Assembly: GCF_000208745.1 (NCBI RefSeq)
Contig: NC_030859.1
Span: 17,730,128 to 17,794,127, forward strand
Length of the DNA: 64,000 nt
Direction: 5' to 3'
From: Theobroma cacao
Taxonomy: Eukaryota; Streptophyta; Magnoliopsida; Malvales; Malvaceae
Translations under genes and position numbers: made by a program
In this document: in pieces, positions 48,641-60,171 of the stretch
Layout: each line of letters opens with the position of its first letter
How positions within the stretch are numbered: the stretch's first letter is position 1
The notes under the pieces: model-generated
Database searches by the model: none
Told to the model about the DNA's origin: nothing
The model's input: the letters and a program-made list of their open reading frames with translations, nothing else

Positions 48641-50251
48641 TTTTTTTTTTATGCTGGAAATTCTCGCAGGGCCCAGCTACCCTGTAATCGTTTTATTAGG
48701 AATCGAAAAAATTAAGTACAATGGGGAGGGGGACATAAACCGAACCTCCAAAGTTACATGAGTTCGAGAAAGATAAAGAAAGGTACTTGAAATGGAAATT
48801 TTCATTTTATGTGCATATTTTTGAATGCTATCATAAAATTGAAACTTTTCCATATTACAAGAATCTAAGTAATAAAAATAACAGAAATAAATTAAGAGTA
48901 CTACTCCTTTACATTTATTTAAAATAAACATAAGGTAAATTTATTTTATCTAATTTAATTATACCTCTGAGTTGACCTTCTGCTTGTGAAAATACCTGTA
49001 GGTTATAGTACGTATGCCCCTGATTTAAGATATGATCTGCAGCCTAGTTCCCTTCTCTATGGATGTGTGAAATACGAAAAGACATACCACTCAAGCATCT
49101 ATGGATGAAAGCTAGCAAATACTGAGTCTTGGAAGAACCCTGATGGCCCTCATGTATCATTTGTACCACAACTTTTACATCCATTTCTATCCAAAGTCTA
49201 GTAACATTATACTCAATGCATAAAAGCAAACCTCTATGTAGTGCCATTAACTCTGCCTGTAATGAATTATAAGGTCCACAATTTTCAACAAATAAAAAAA
49301 TCATGGTACCTGTATGATCCCAAAGAAGTCCTCCTCCAGCAGCATTTTGAAAATTATCCTTGGAACTACCATCAACATTTAACTTAAACTCACCTGCTAA
49401 TGGTTTGTGCCAAGAAAATATTTTTGGTGGATGTGGTGATGCCTGTTGAAATATTAGACCCCATGCCTGAGCATTCTGTAAATCACCCCTCCATTGCCAA
49501 CGATGGAATTGCCTCTCTTGGAATAGTTGCTGGATGAGTTTTAAAACTCTCCACACCACTCTATTGAAATACATACCAAGGTTCCTATGCTTCGCATAAT
49601 TTTGTTCAACCTATAGAAACCAAAAAATAAATAAAGGCATTAACGTGTGGATGTGCCCTTTTTTCGTATAATCACTAAAGTACAACCATGCCCATATAAT
49701 CTGATAAACATTCTGGGGGTGAGTAATGTAGCTTTGGAAGAATTTTGCAAAATAATTCCAAACCTGTGTAGCAACAAGACATTCCCACATGACATGCAAG
49801 AGAGACTCCTCTGAGTTGCAATGTTGGCATTTAGAAGCCAACCGGAAACCCTTGGTTTTCAACCTCAAATTGACTGGAATCCAATCTTGTAACAACCTCA
49901 ATAGAAAGAAAGAAATGGTAAGAGGAATGCTTTTATGCCGAATTAAATTGAACACAGGATTTACTAACTGTTGTTGTCGAATTATCTCCCAAGCGGACTT
50001 AGTCGTGAATTGCCCACTCGAAGTAGGTGCCCAATATGCCATATCTATATTGGATGGATTTATCGGGATTTTTAGGATTTCCGCCACAACCTCTTCCGGC
50101 AACACATTATTCAACTTACCCACATCCCATGTGCCATTATCATAGAAGTAGTAGACTCTTATCATAGATGATGTAAAAGATAGAAAACGATTAACCAAGG
50201 GTGTTTCACCCATCCAACAATCATGCTAAAAAAATAGCTTACCCTTACCAA
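48641..50251 (-). mobile_element. LINE-2, copy 2, truncated by the duplication edge
   Basis: Minus-strand LINE relic matching 11,461-13,072. It encodes MGETPLVNRFLSF, the zinc-binding CQHCNSEESLLHVMWE and an RNase H domain in which all readable acidic positions are kept (LNVDGSSKDN, LQAELMALHRG, IEMDVKVVVQ, then HREG before a stop near 49,044). Copy 1 has lost the first of these. Stops at about 49,607 and 49,044 and a frame change separate the pieces. Confidence 0.8.
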
Positions 50252-50254
50252 TTC

Positions 50255-50495
50255 TAGGCTGGATCGAAACTTCAAATCATGGACTTAGAATTGGCAACTC
50301 TTCACTATATGGCTATTGATTTTGCAAAGACAGGAGCACCAGCTGAGATACCTCGATCCCTAAAACCAAGGGAGTTTTCAAACTTCATGCAGAGGGTTGA
50401 TAAACCCATGTATGCTTCCCTTGGGGTACTAGGAAAACTGTACCAGGCTACAATCAACTCAACCGTGCAAGAAAGGTCAAAGTTTGATAGACGAA
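50255..50495 (+). pseudogene. RNA-dependent RNA polymerase (RDR3/4/5-type) exon fragment
   Basis: An open frame from MDLELATLHYMAIDFAKTGA through PREFSNFMQRVDKPMYASLG and LGKLYQATINSTVQERSKF matches the C-terminal region of the plant RDR gamma-clade proteins (annotated RDR3-RDR5) as I remember them. These are cellular RNA polymerases related to the small-RNA pathway enzymes. Only about 70 residues are present. The catalytic DbDGD region would lie upstream and is not in the window; after SKF the frame turns into unrelated sequence. It sits directly at the right breakpoint of the duplication, so it is a stray fragment rather than a gene. Confidence 0.65.
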
Positions 50496-50739
50496 GCTTG
50501 TGGATAGACCTCCAAGAGCACAGTGAAGCACGTACGCTTCACTGCATTGTACTCCCCCCGTCTCTTGGAGATTCTTTGTGATGTAATGCAACTGCGACCA
50601 CTTATAGTGGGTTTTAATATTGAGTATGGATAAGCATCTGAGAGCCCAAATCCCTCAAATAACAATTAAAATATCATGTTAGTTTATTTTTCTTATAACA
50701 TGTTTTATTTTTTAAAAAATTTTCTTAATTTTATTAATT
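50496..50739. other. Spacer between RDR fragment and 31-bp array
   Basis: Contains an inverted word pair around 50,520-50,545 (GTGAAGCACGTACGCTTCAC), a near-perfect palindrome, then AT-rich DNA. No gene. Confidence 0.45.
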
Positions 50740-51066
50740 TTATGCCATGTCACCAACAAGACTGCAAAAATTTGGCATGTCACGCCAAGTTTACATGCAC
50801 CCAGCGTGTCACCACAATTGGCCCCTGCCGTGTCACCCGCCAAAACTGCAAGAAGTCAGCGTGTCACGCCACAAGTCTGCGTTAAGTCAACGTGTCACGT
50901 CATAAGTTTGAATTAACTCAGCGTGTCAAGCCATAATTCTGCTTGCACTCAGCGTGTCACCGCAATTGGCCCCTGCGATGTCACCAGCCAAGACTGCAAC
51001 AAGTCAGCGTGTCATGTCATAAGTCTGCATTCACTCAGCGTGTCACCACAAGACTTGCAAGCAGAA
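50740..51066 (+). repeat. 31-bp tandem array A, left of the MULE
   Basis: Direct repeats of CAGCGTGTCACGCCACAAGT-type units. The CGTGTCAC word starts near 50,805, 50,829, 50,860, 50,891, 50,922, 50,953, 50,977, 51,008 and 51,039. Spacing is 31 bases except for two 24-base units that share ACAATTGGCCCCTG or GCAATTGGCCCCTG, giving a higher-order pattern. Read against array B on the other strand, the core GCGTGTCAC pairs with GCGTGTTAC. Confidence 0.85.
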
Positions 51067-51439
51067 TGCTCTTAGTCGACTAACCGATATTGGCAAAATT
51101 TAATTACTCATGAAATAGAAAGGAATTTCATTGTAAAAACATAAAACGGTTAAATCAAATGAAATAGAAAGGAATTAAATCAAATCATTAATTGTTTAAT
51201 ACAAGTGGTAATAAAATGTGAGAAATGAGGTAACAATATAGGGATTTCACAAGTCTATTCAGAGTTCAAAACTACGGACAAATGAAATGAATACTCAAAT
51301 AATCTATCTACAAAATTAATAAAAAAAATAAAGACTCATATACAAGAGGAAACTAATAAACACTAAAAAATATGAATGAATGCAAGATACTACAAGAGAA
51401 AATTGTGATAAAGGTATTGTACATGGGTTACACATTTAG
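51067..51439. other. 3' flank of the MULE transposase relic
   Basis: AT-rich sequence between array A and the transposase stop codon; no gene recognised. Confidence 0.5.
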
Positions 51440-54376
51440 TTAGGTGGACAAGCTGTCTTCATCCACAACACACCCTACATTTTCAAACATTGTCCTTCGT
51501 ATTGGGTCGTTGTTGCTTGTGTGACCAAGTTGTCTACAACTTGAACATGCTTTGGGTCAGTGTTTTCGTGGAGGCGTCGATTCACTTGGAGATGGTGTCG
51601 AATTTGTGGATGGAACTGTAAATGGGGATGGGCAATTCTATCTGTTATGCCTGTACCTCTTGCATTACGAACATCTCCGTGCTCGACTGCCTTCACCAAC
51701 CGATGGAATCCTTCTCTTCCTAGGTCTTTTCGCTTGGCCTCGCCAAGGTGGTGGCAAGATGACAATTTGTTTCACATTAGGGGGGATGTCCCACTCACTA
51801 AGATGTCCTATTGGTCGAATGGATCCCGAATAACCTTCCACCAAAATGGTTGTCTTGTAGTAGTCAGCGTAGAATTCAATGGCTTTACGTTTGCATTTAC
51901 TGAAAAATACAATAAACTCAATCTTCAAGCACAATGTAAATGCTATGTCAATTAGGGTTCAAATAAGAAATAAAGATATTCTGACCTTATTGCTGCAATG
52001 CCATGGCTGCATGGCAGTAAATCTGTTTGGAACTCACAACATGAACAAGTCTTCGTGGACAGGTTTACAGGTCCGTCCATCTTCCTGTCTTTAACTTCGA
52101 ACTCCACTCGATTGATAGGCTTAACTACAAAGCGATGTGTATCATTGAACCGTAGGCTCAAGTGCTTGGCAATCCAAGGGTTGAGGGGTGTGGTCACCTT
52201 AACAGCATCCTCATACCGGCCATGGAACCAATGCTGTAACATGTCTCTGATGAACTCGATCAAAACAATGATCGGCATTTGTCTTGCATGCTTCAAGCAT
52301 GAGTTAACACATTTCGCAATATTGGATGTCATCATTTGATATCGGCTTGTCGGCGAACATGCACGTGCCCATCTCTCAGGCCCTATTCTCATAAGGTCAG
52401 CGTAGGCTCCTGGGTGAATATGCTGTAGTTGGTTCATATGTCTATTGAAATCGGCTACCTTATAGCAATCTCGAGCAAGGGTGACAAGCATACAAACATC
52501 GTTGCGTTTGAACTTGTTTTTAAAGCTTTTTTTCAAGTGGTAACTGTATAAACCATGATGTGCTTCTGGGTATGCATTTTGGATTGCTTTCTTAATACCG
52601 AGATGCTAATCAGAAATGAACATAGTATTTTTAGGACAACCAACCGCATCATGCAGCTTGCTAAGAAACCATGTCCACGAGTCTTCGTCCTCAACATGGC
52701 CAATGCCAAACGCAACTGGATATAAGCACTCATTCGCATTTTTGCATACAGCGACAAACAGAACACCCTTGAACTTGCCTTTGAGATGTGTCGCGTCAAT
52801 TGCAACTATAGGACGCATTATGTCCCTAAACCCCCGAATATAAGCCCCGTATGACTAAAAACAATACTTGAATCTTTTTGCCTCATCAGTAGCCATTGTA
52901 GTTATTGTCCTAGGATTTTCTTGTTCCAACACATAAAAATACGAAGGTAGTAGTTGAAATGACTCCTCTGGTGGACCGAAAACAAGCCTCTCCGCATACT
53001 TCTTCGCTTGCCAAGCCTTACCATACAAGTATTCCAATCCCCACTGAACCCTCATCTCACACATTATGTCCTTCAGTCTCAATGCGACTCCATTAGCCCG
53101 AAGCTTGTGTGACATAAGTTCACCATTTATCTTCGCACTCATAGTTGGAATTCGCCCTTGCAAACCATCAACAGTACAGGTGTGTACTTTATGGAACGTC
53201 CGCACTTGCCAATATTCTCCTCTGTCAGGTAACTTCGTTGCACGAACACTGAACTTGCATGCCTTGTCCTTGCAACCAACCTCATAACGACCTTGACATG
53301 ACCTTTTTACTCTTATTGCAAACTTCTCCTTTATAACCAACATGTTCAGAGCTCGTTTCAACTCGACCTTCGACGAAAACATCCTTCTTTTGTAGAAGCG
53401 ATCATCGACACATGTTGACTCCTTAGTGGTAATTGTTTGGAAGGAAAACCTTTCTGCACCTGCAATTTGCCACGTACGAGATGTACCTGCATTTCCCTTT
53501 TCCTGATAACTGTTATCGACCAATGTATCAAGGGAATGAATCCCGTTCTCACCAGCGATGGGGTTATTGTATATGGGATCATCACACTGAACATCTCCTA
53601 CATCAACACCTTCAACAGGTTTCGTTTCACCTTCAACATTATTTGCAATTGGAATATCACTATCATAAAGCCGATCATCGTCTGAACTGTCATCATGCCA
53701 TTCTTCAAGCCGATCATCTGAATTGTCATCAAATCTATCTTCACCAGCAACGAACAAATCCTCATTTCCCTCACCAAATGTAGCATTATCCTCCAGCGTC
53801 ATAGTGTCACCCTTCAACCTCACATTGTTGTCCTCAACTATCCTATTCTCATTTGACAATGGCATTGCACACTCTACAGTTCCACCCCGATCGTTTTATT
53901 TGTTGGATAGGAGCAAGTAATTGGTTTGATGCACATCGTGATCGGAATTGTGCAGCCAACTATTCTGTGAATGTTGTCTGTCTATCGGGGTACATAAACT
54001 CCTTTGAATGCTATGGTAATTGTGAAGCATTTTAAATCTCATTTTGATTGAGCTGATTACCATGTTGTTCATTTGTTCTGCGTCTCTTAATGCTGACATA
54101 CATAGCCGAAACATTCCTCTGTTCTAGCAGAATTAATGCAACATCCTCATCGCCTTTGCTAATTGGCCGTGTTAGCTCCTGGGTGTACTGATCAATGCAT
54201 GTAACTCAATCTCGTCAAATTCTGCGTTTACCCCAACAACATCTTCAACCAACTTCATCAAGCTTGCAAATGACAAATCACTCCTAACCCCCTGCATTCT
54301 GGACTCACCACCCTTGTAAATGCCATCCACCCACTGACCACCATGTCTTATCACAAGTCGCACAATTGAAATCCCA
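51440..54376 (-). pseudogene. MULE (MuDR-family) transposase relic
   Basis: Minus-strand remains of a Mutator-like transposase. From the N-terminus: an exon after a TTTCAG acceptor at 54,377 with VIRHGGQWVDGIYKGG (the PB1-like domain common in plant MULEs); a MuDR N-terminal DNA-binding region (FYKRRMFSSKVELKRALNML, KDKACKFSVRATKL); the transposase core VAIDATHLKGKFKGVLF and DSWTWFLSKL; a SWIM finger CSCCEFQTDLLPCSHGIAAI ending at a donor; and a C-terminal exon with GYSGSIRPIGHLSEW, basic residues and a zinc knuckle (CSSCRQLGHTSNN). Lesions include a frameshift near 54,180, TAA at 54,032-54,034, TAG at 52,855-52,857 and TAG at 52,606-52,608. The frame 52,855-53,865 is still open for 336 residues. 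The first coding exon with an ATG is not identified. Confidence 0.85.
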
Positions 54377-54457
54377 CTGAAATTTTGAAAAATAAATAAA
54401 ATATGTCAATCATTTTACACAATACATGCCGTGTTCAAAAATTTGTCAGTCATGTTG

Positions 54458-54711
54458 TTACACGCCATGCATATAATGTAAAATGTAGTAACACGCCATG
54501 CATATAACGTAAAATGTGCTAACACGCCATGCAAATAACATAAAATGTTGTAACACGCCATGCATATACTGTAAAATGTGGTAACACGCCATGCATATAA
54601 CGGAAAATGTGATAACATGCCATGCATATAACGTTAAATGTTGTAACACACCATGCATATCACGTAAAATGTTGTAACACGCCATGCATATAACCAATGT
54701 CGTGACACGCT
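54458..54711 (+). repeat. 31-bp tandem array B, right of the MULE
   Basis: Eight direct units of GTAACACGCCATGCATATAA-type sequence with period 31 (starts at about 54,457, 54,488, 54,519 and so on), then a worn unit near 54,700. Each unit contains the palindrome ATGCAT. The array lies just upstream of the transposase N-terminal exon. Open frames read across it are an artefact of the repeat. Confidence 0.9.
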
Positions 54712-55237
54712 AAAATAACGGTAACACATGTTATAGATGCATGGTGTGTAACAACTCTAGGCAATGTTTCTAATTCATGTTCTAATTTACACTAAATATT
54801 TCATAAATTTAAGTGTGTTGCAGCAATAAACCCAATAATAGGTACCTTAATGTCATCTCTGCTATAGGGTCTGTTAATCTACGACAATATAGCCAGATGC
54901 CGAGAGATAGACCACAGCCCGATGACGATGGTGCTCAACAGAGAGTTGACAAAGCTCGTACAGTTCAGAGATCTAAGAGAGCTGACGACAATGGTGCTCA
55001 ACAGAGACTTGGCAGAGTTGAGAGAGAAAGATGACCGAGCTCAAACAGCTGAGTATTTATTTTTATTTTCTCTCTGGCGGGAGGGAGATAGCTCAAACAG
55101 TTGACCATTTATTTGAAACGATGTTTTTAAGGGCATTTTGGTCTACTCATGCTTCTTTTTTGTTAGAAACAGATAATTTTATATAGGTGATTATTTCTGA
55201 AATCACCTTATCACGAGGTCCTTGTTTCACAATTTCC
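54712..55237. other. DNA right of array B with a small direct repeat
   Basis: Includes two direct copies of GACAATGGTGCTCAACAGAG (near 54,925 and 54,990) and a pair CAAACAGCTGAGTATTTATT/CAAACAGTTGACCATTTATT. It ends in GGGCATTTTGGTC and a short hairpin GGTGATTATTTCTGAAATCACC near 55,180. This may be the outer part of the MULE, but no matching left end was found. Confidence 0.4.
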
Positions 55238-55560
55238 TCTTATATATATATATATGCAAGCATGTCCACATACCGTGTCCCTATACTGCAAAATCGTGTC
55301 CACGTACCCTATTTGCTTTATTGAGAGTGCAAAGAAGCGAGTTCTAGCATTCAGGTCTTCTTGCTTTTCTCCTATTTTTACTAACCTAAGCAATGCTGCA
55401 AATTTTATATATATATGTCGGCGTGTCTCCATACTACAAAACCGTATGTGTCCTTGTAGCCCATTTGCTTTTTGACAGTTCAAGCAAACAAGCTAGTTCT
55501 AAAATCCAGGTCTTATTGCTTTTCTCTTGTTTTATACTAACCTAGTCAATACTGCAAATT
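55238..55560 (+). repeat. Diverged tandem duplication, about 165-bp unit
   Basis: Two units, 55,238-about 55,405 and about 55,407-55,560. Both start with a TA dinucleotide run and then share GTGTC-CCATACT-CAAAA-CGT, CCATTTGCTTT, CTAGTTCTA and CAGGTCTT, TTGCTTTTCTC, ACTAACCTA, AATACTGCAAAT, with many substitutions. Confidence 0.65.
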
Positions 55561-58500
55561 ACTGTTTGTGTAGAGTTCTAACATATTTCGGTGCGTGCAT
55601 CTTGGTGGAGTCCATTCAAACTTGAGGCATAAACTTTTTCTTTTACGACAAAAATGTTTCATTAAAGTTACTTAAATGACTTGAAATTTCTTAACATGTG
55701 AGGAAAGTGTATTTATCTACTTAAAAGAGAAAACAATAGTATCATTGATGAATTCAAAATTTTACATAAGATGTAGTTAAAAAGTAATTATAAATATAAT
55801 CGTATTATATAGATATATACATCAAATTTTATATGTAAAATAATAAAAGAAAATTAAAAATTGAACCTTAACTCCACCGGTGCAATGGTAATCTTATATA
55901 AACCTCTACGAAAAATTAAAACTTTATTTACAAAATAAGATAAATTGAAAAAAAAAAACATGTTACATATTCTAAAGGCAAAAAAAGGAAAAGGAAATAC
56001 CATCCAATAGCCTAAAATATAGATTTTAAGTTGATTATTGTATAAGATAATTCATATAGAGGACACTTTGGTTTGTGTGGTTGGCCATTGTCCAATAAAT
56101 GTGGCATTTATATAACTGAATAAAATTCATAAATATATATTTACTTAAAAAAAAGCACATTTAAAAGGTGTTTAAACATTTGAGATGTAAGGTCCATGAC
56201 TGGTCTATTAGGGTTACACCTAAAACTTTCATCTGGTTTATCACCTCAAATGGACAAAGAGGAGGAGGAGGAAGACCTAAATTGTTTTTTGTAAAAATGT
56301 GCATTAGTTTACGCTTTAAGAGGTTGAAGATATCCTCTTGAAGGTGAAAAAGAAGTGAACATAGAGAAAGTTTTTGCAGAACTAGACAGAGTATGCCATG
56401 TTGGCGACCTAGAAATTAAAAGAGCATTACTAAAAAGTAAGCCCAAAGAAGTCATTCATGGGTCTAGTTTGGTGATAAACAAACTCAAAGCAACTTGCCA
56501 ATGAAAGTGGTCGGATCAGTGCTACTGCTGCCTTGACTGTTGAGGATGGATCATGATTTGGTTGGTTTGGCTTTGGGTTAGAAAGCCATTCACTGTAAGT
56601 CCATTGATTGTAAAATTGGGCTCCACAAGTCATTTGGAATAATTTTGGGATTTTGGTCATCAATTCCATTTGAGTGTCAAGTGCTATCTTTTGGATTTCC
56701 GAATATGGGATACATTGAAATGTAATTTTTTAGATAAAGTTCATGAAATTATTCTTAAAAAATTATTAAAATAAAATTTTTTTTATTCAATTGTTAATTT
56801 TGATTGAAGTCAGATTTTATTCAGTTAGTTTCAATAGTAAAACTTCACTATCTTGGCCTAAGGAACTCAACCTAGGTCTTGTCCTATGCAAGATTTCAAA
56901 GTACCATTACTAGCTAGTTAATTCTTCATGATACTGTATTTTGAGCTATGATTAGGCAATTGAGGGAATGGATTATACAATTTACAACTGAATGACCTTA
57001 AATGAGCTTGGGCCATGTTTATCTAGAGCAAGAATTTGAAAAATTGAACAAGAAACTGATAATCAACAAGTGTCTTTTGTCTGTCAAACTAAAGCTTCTT
57101 GAATTGCTAGCAAGCATGAAAGGATCAATTATCCTAAAGGATTGATCCCCTCGAAAATTAAGTACATTAGAGCATGAAGGGATCGATCCTTAGGTCATTT
57201 TAAGTTGTACACGACATGATTAATATATTTATTAAACGTATTAATATACAACATGACATGATTAATAATACGATTAAATAAAAATATTTACAATTAAATA
57301 TAATTTTATTATTTAAATTTAAAATCAATAATTATAAAAACAATTATAACAAAAAAAAATATTAATAATATCAAATATAATAAAATTTAACATGAATAAC
57401 ATACATAAAATTCACTATCAATTTATCATATTCATACTAATAAAATCTATCATTAACATCTAACCTTAAAATACTAATAATATTTAAAATGATCCATAAT
57501 TAAATATATATCATTAACTACATCATCAACTATGAATAATTAAATAATTGTTAAAAATTATTTAAATAAGGCTAAAATAGTATTTGATTATTAATTTTTA
57601 ATGAGTTGATAAACTTGTCAAGTATATACATTTAAACACGATAACACGATTATCTAAAAGTGTTACTCATGTCTGACACATTTAAGACATAAAAATTCAT
57701 GATTAGGCAAGATACTTGTTAAGGTTAAATCCAAACTTGTTTGACTCTATGTCTTCTCGTATTGTGTTCAAAATTATCAAATCTATCATTTACGACTTTA
57801 CATGATATTCTTTGTTTCAAATTAAATATTTATCTTTTTAAATGATGTAAAACCTTTAAAATAAAATGTTCTAATCTTTACTTTACAACTATAATCCTCG
57901 AAAGTTGTAAAATTAAAGAGTTGTTTAGTGTGGTTTGTGACTACTATCAATAAACTTTGCATTAAAATCTGAAAAATGGATTGGATTTTTATTTTATGAG
58001 TTTGAATGGTAGTTCTATTTTCTAAGGCTATAAAGATAAAGATGAAAATAACTACAAAATTTAGTAAACGATATTAATTATTTTTCTTCTGTGTGTTTAT
58101 GTAAGTAGGGAAATGAAAATTTATAAGTAATTTTGTATAAATTCACCTAGGCAGAGTAGACAAAGCTAACTCAAATCCAAAAAAATTACCTAACCAGATT
58201 TGAAAGAAAATCAATAATTAAGTTCTAAACGATATATACCTAAAAACAACCTCAACTTAATTTGAGACATTCATGAGTCAGGCTGAGTTATTGGATTTTT
58301 TTTTTTCAAATCAAGCTCGGACCCAACTTGACCAGTCTATTTACACAATACCTTATTGTAAAAATTATAAAATACTATTTTATTTTAATATTTCAATACT
58401 TTAAAAATTTTTTGATAAATTTACTTGTGGACACCTTTAAACGTGAATTGATTTAAACTCAAAATATCTAAAAAAACCTAATCCAAATCAAATGACTCGG

Positions 58501-59107
58501 ATTTATAGAGTATTATTTTAAAAAATATTAATTTAACTAAAAAATAAAAAATATAACAAAACTGTTAGTTTAATAATATTTAATAACTTTAAATTATGTT
58601 CAATCTCTTTTCTTACTCTTGCGTTTCTTTTATAACTTTGCATATTATTCTTTTTAATTATGATTAAACAGGAGTGAATAAATAAATAAATTTTCTGATA
58701 TTATAATTAAATTCAATTTCTATAATTCTATTTCATATATAAAAGTTATTTTATATTTTTCTTTATTTTTATTAATTCTTATGAAAATATAAAATAAATA
58801 ATTAGGATAGATAAATAACCAAAAATTAAATAATTTTATTTAAAAGTATTTAATTTTTTATATGGTTATAATTTTCAACATTACGTTATTTAATTTAATT
58901 ATTGTGATATTATTCGAATGATATTAAATTCTAACGACATCATAATATTTAAAATTCGTATTAAATAGCATTAAGTAATAATAATAAAAAATAATTAGAT
59001 CATTTAATTTTAATTTTACAATGATATTGAAAATATTAAAATATTAATAGAAAAATACTTTTAATATATTAATAATAATAAATCTCATTTAAATGGTCGT
59101 ATTGGAC
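55561..59107. other. AT-rich intergenic DNA
   Basis: About 3.5 kb, very AT-rich from 57,200 on. A minus-strand open frame at 56,430-56,669 (79 codons, starting MELMTKIPKLFQ) contains no recognisable domain. No RNA gene or transposon end was identified. Confidence 0.5.
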
Positions 59108-59119
59108 TATATAAATAGT
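59108..59119 (+). promoter_or_regulatory. TATA box of the NAC-like gene
   Basis: CTATATAAATAG is a canonical plant TATA box, 540 bases upstream of the NAC start codon. A transcript from about 59,145 would have a long leader (or a leader intron) containing a short upstream ORF at 59,258-59,299 (13 codons, MRATSSWQ...). A second frame, [20 protein letters not shown] onwards at about 59,308-59,440, looks protein-like but has no ATG in frame; I cannot identify it. Confidence 0.5.
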
Positions 59120-59658
59120 GGGTTTGAGTTTAGAGTTCCATAAATTAAAGGATGAAGTGGGAAATCAAATGAACAAGATCAAAATTAGCATCAAGAGGGA
59201 AAGAGAAGAGAAATTAATCCAGAAAAGATTCACTACTTGTTGGTTGAGGAGAAGACAATGAGAGCTACTTCTTCATGGCAAAGGACTGACAGTTCGTAAG
59301 CTTTCTTGAGCAGCCCATTCCTGCGCTTGTGAAAGGTAACCTCAAGATTGGAGGTGTTCTCTCTATCCTCTCCCCATCTTCACAGATCACTTCCTATAAT
59401 CCCTGCAACCAATACATCTGGCACGACTCATACACAAGGTTTCTTTTCTTTCTTTTCTTGGTTTGGAAAGATTGAGATGTATGATTCTGCAAACAAGATC
59501 AGCAAGTGTCTCGTCTTCTTCTCCTGAGTTTTACCTCCCATAAAACCCGAATATTTTTCCTCTTGGAAGAAGTTGTCATCCAGTAGTCTGCTACTCTTCT
59601 TTCTGATTAATCAAGAAAATCTTTTGCTTTCCCTTCCACAACTATATATCGATCTTTG

Positions 59659-60171
59659 ATGGAAGACAATAATGCTGTGGCTCCCTTGTTGGTGGGACTC
59701 AGGTTTCAGCCTAGTGACGCCATGCTACTGGGCTATCTCTTCAGCAAAATCACTGGCAAGTCCAGGCTGCATCTTGATCAACAAGTAATCAAGGATTTTA
59801 ACTTGTACGGAGAGAAAGAACCTTGGGAAATATGGGAGTTGTACGGTGGGGATAATCTTCGGTCTGGTGAAGATCTCTACTTCTTCACTCAGTCAAAGAA
59901 GAAAACTCAAAACAGTTCAAAGATGAACCGCTTGATTGGAACCGGTACTTGGATGATAACTGGGCCGGCCGAGGCAATAACATATTCCCAATTATCAGCA
60001 CAGCCTTTGGGGTTCAAGAAACGGTTTCGATATAAGGGTGAAGTGGCGCAACAAGTAAGTCAATGGATCATGTTTGAGTATAGTTTGGATACTAATTTGG
60101 TGTCCATGAATGACTGCAATTATGTGCTTTGTCGACTAAAGAAGAAGGATCTTAAGGAGGAAAAAGGTTGA
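59659..60171 (+). CDS. Short, atypical NAC-domain protein
   Basis: Single-exon gene for 170 residues (start ATG at 59,659). NAC proteins are plant transcription factors with an N-terminal DNA-binding and dimerisation domain in subdomains A-E. Visible here are A (GLRFQPSDAMLLGYLFSKIT, residues 13-32, with Q where P is common and M for E), B (QQVIKDFNLYGEKEPWEI, 41-58), C (EDLYFFTQSKKK, 71-82), D (GTWMITGPAEAI, 96-107, then LGFKKRFRYKG, 117-127) and E (WIMFEYSLDT...NYVLCRLKKK, 136-163). The conserved GYWKATG-type DNA-contact strand is changed to GTWMITGP, and there is no C-terminal activation region. Typical NAC genes have two introns and 280-400 residues. It could be a small dominant-negative-type NAC protein or a decaying retrocopy; the frame is fully open. 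Confidence 0.75.
   Translation: MEDNNAVAPLLVGLRFQPSDAMLLGYLFSKITGKSRLHLDQQVIKDFNLYGEKEPWEIWELYGGDNLRSGEDLYFFTQSKKKTQNSSKMNRLIGTGTWMITGPAEAITYSQLSAQPLGFKKRFRYKGEVAQQVSQWIMFEYSLDTNLVSMNDCNYVLCRLKKKDLKEEKG

Larger units (their letters stand above)
34709..50251 (+). repeat. Segmental duplication, copy 2
   Basis: Direct repeat of 750-13,072, longer by about 3.3 kb because of the solo LTR at 38,958-42,237. It ends at about 50,251 inside LINE-2, where copy 1 carries on for another 95 bases of LINE, then the rest of Copia-1. It is followed at once by an RDR gene fragment. Differences from copy 1 are almost absent up to about 38,280 and then rise to roughly a few percent by eye. Confidence 0.9.

Noticed and set aside
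50740..51066. Array A as a CRISPR-like repeat-spacer structure
   Set aside because: It is eukaryotic nuclear DNA, the units are contiguous 31-bp minisatellite repeats without unique spacers, and no cas genes exist.
54415..54697. Overlapping minus-strand frames reading repeated HGVL/MACY phrases
   Set aside because: They are produced by the 31-bp tandem array whose period does not create stops; no protein family is involved.
56430..56669. 79-codon minus-strand frame starting MELMTKIPKLFQ
   Set aside because: The composition looks protein-like, but I recognise no domain, promoter or splice context; not strong enough to call a gene.
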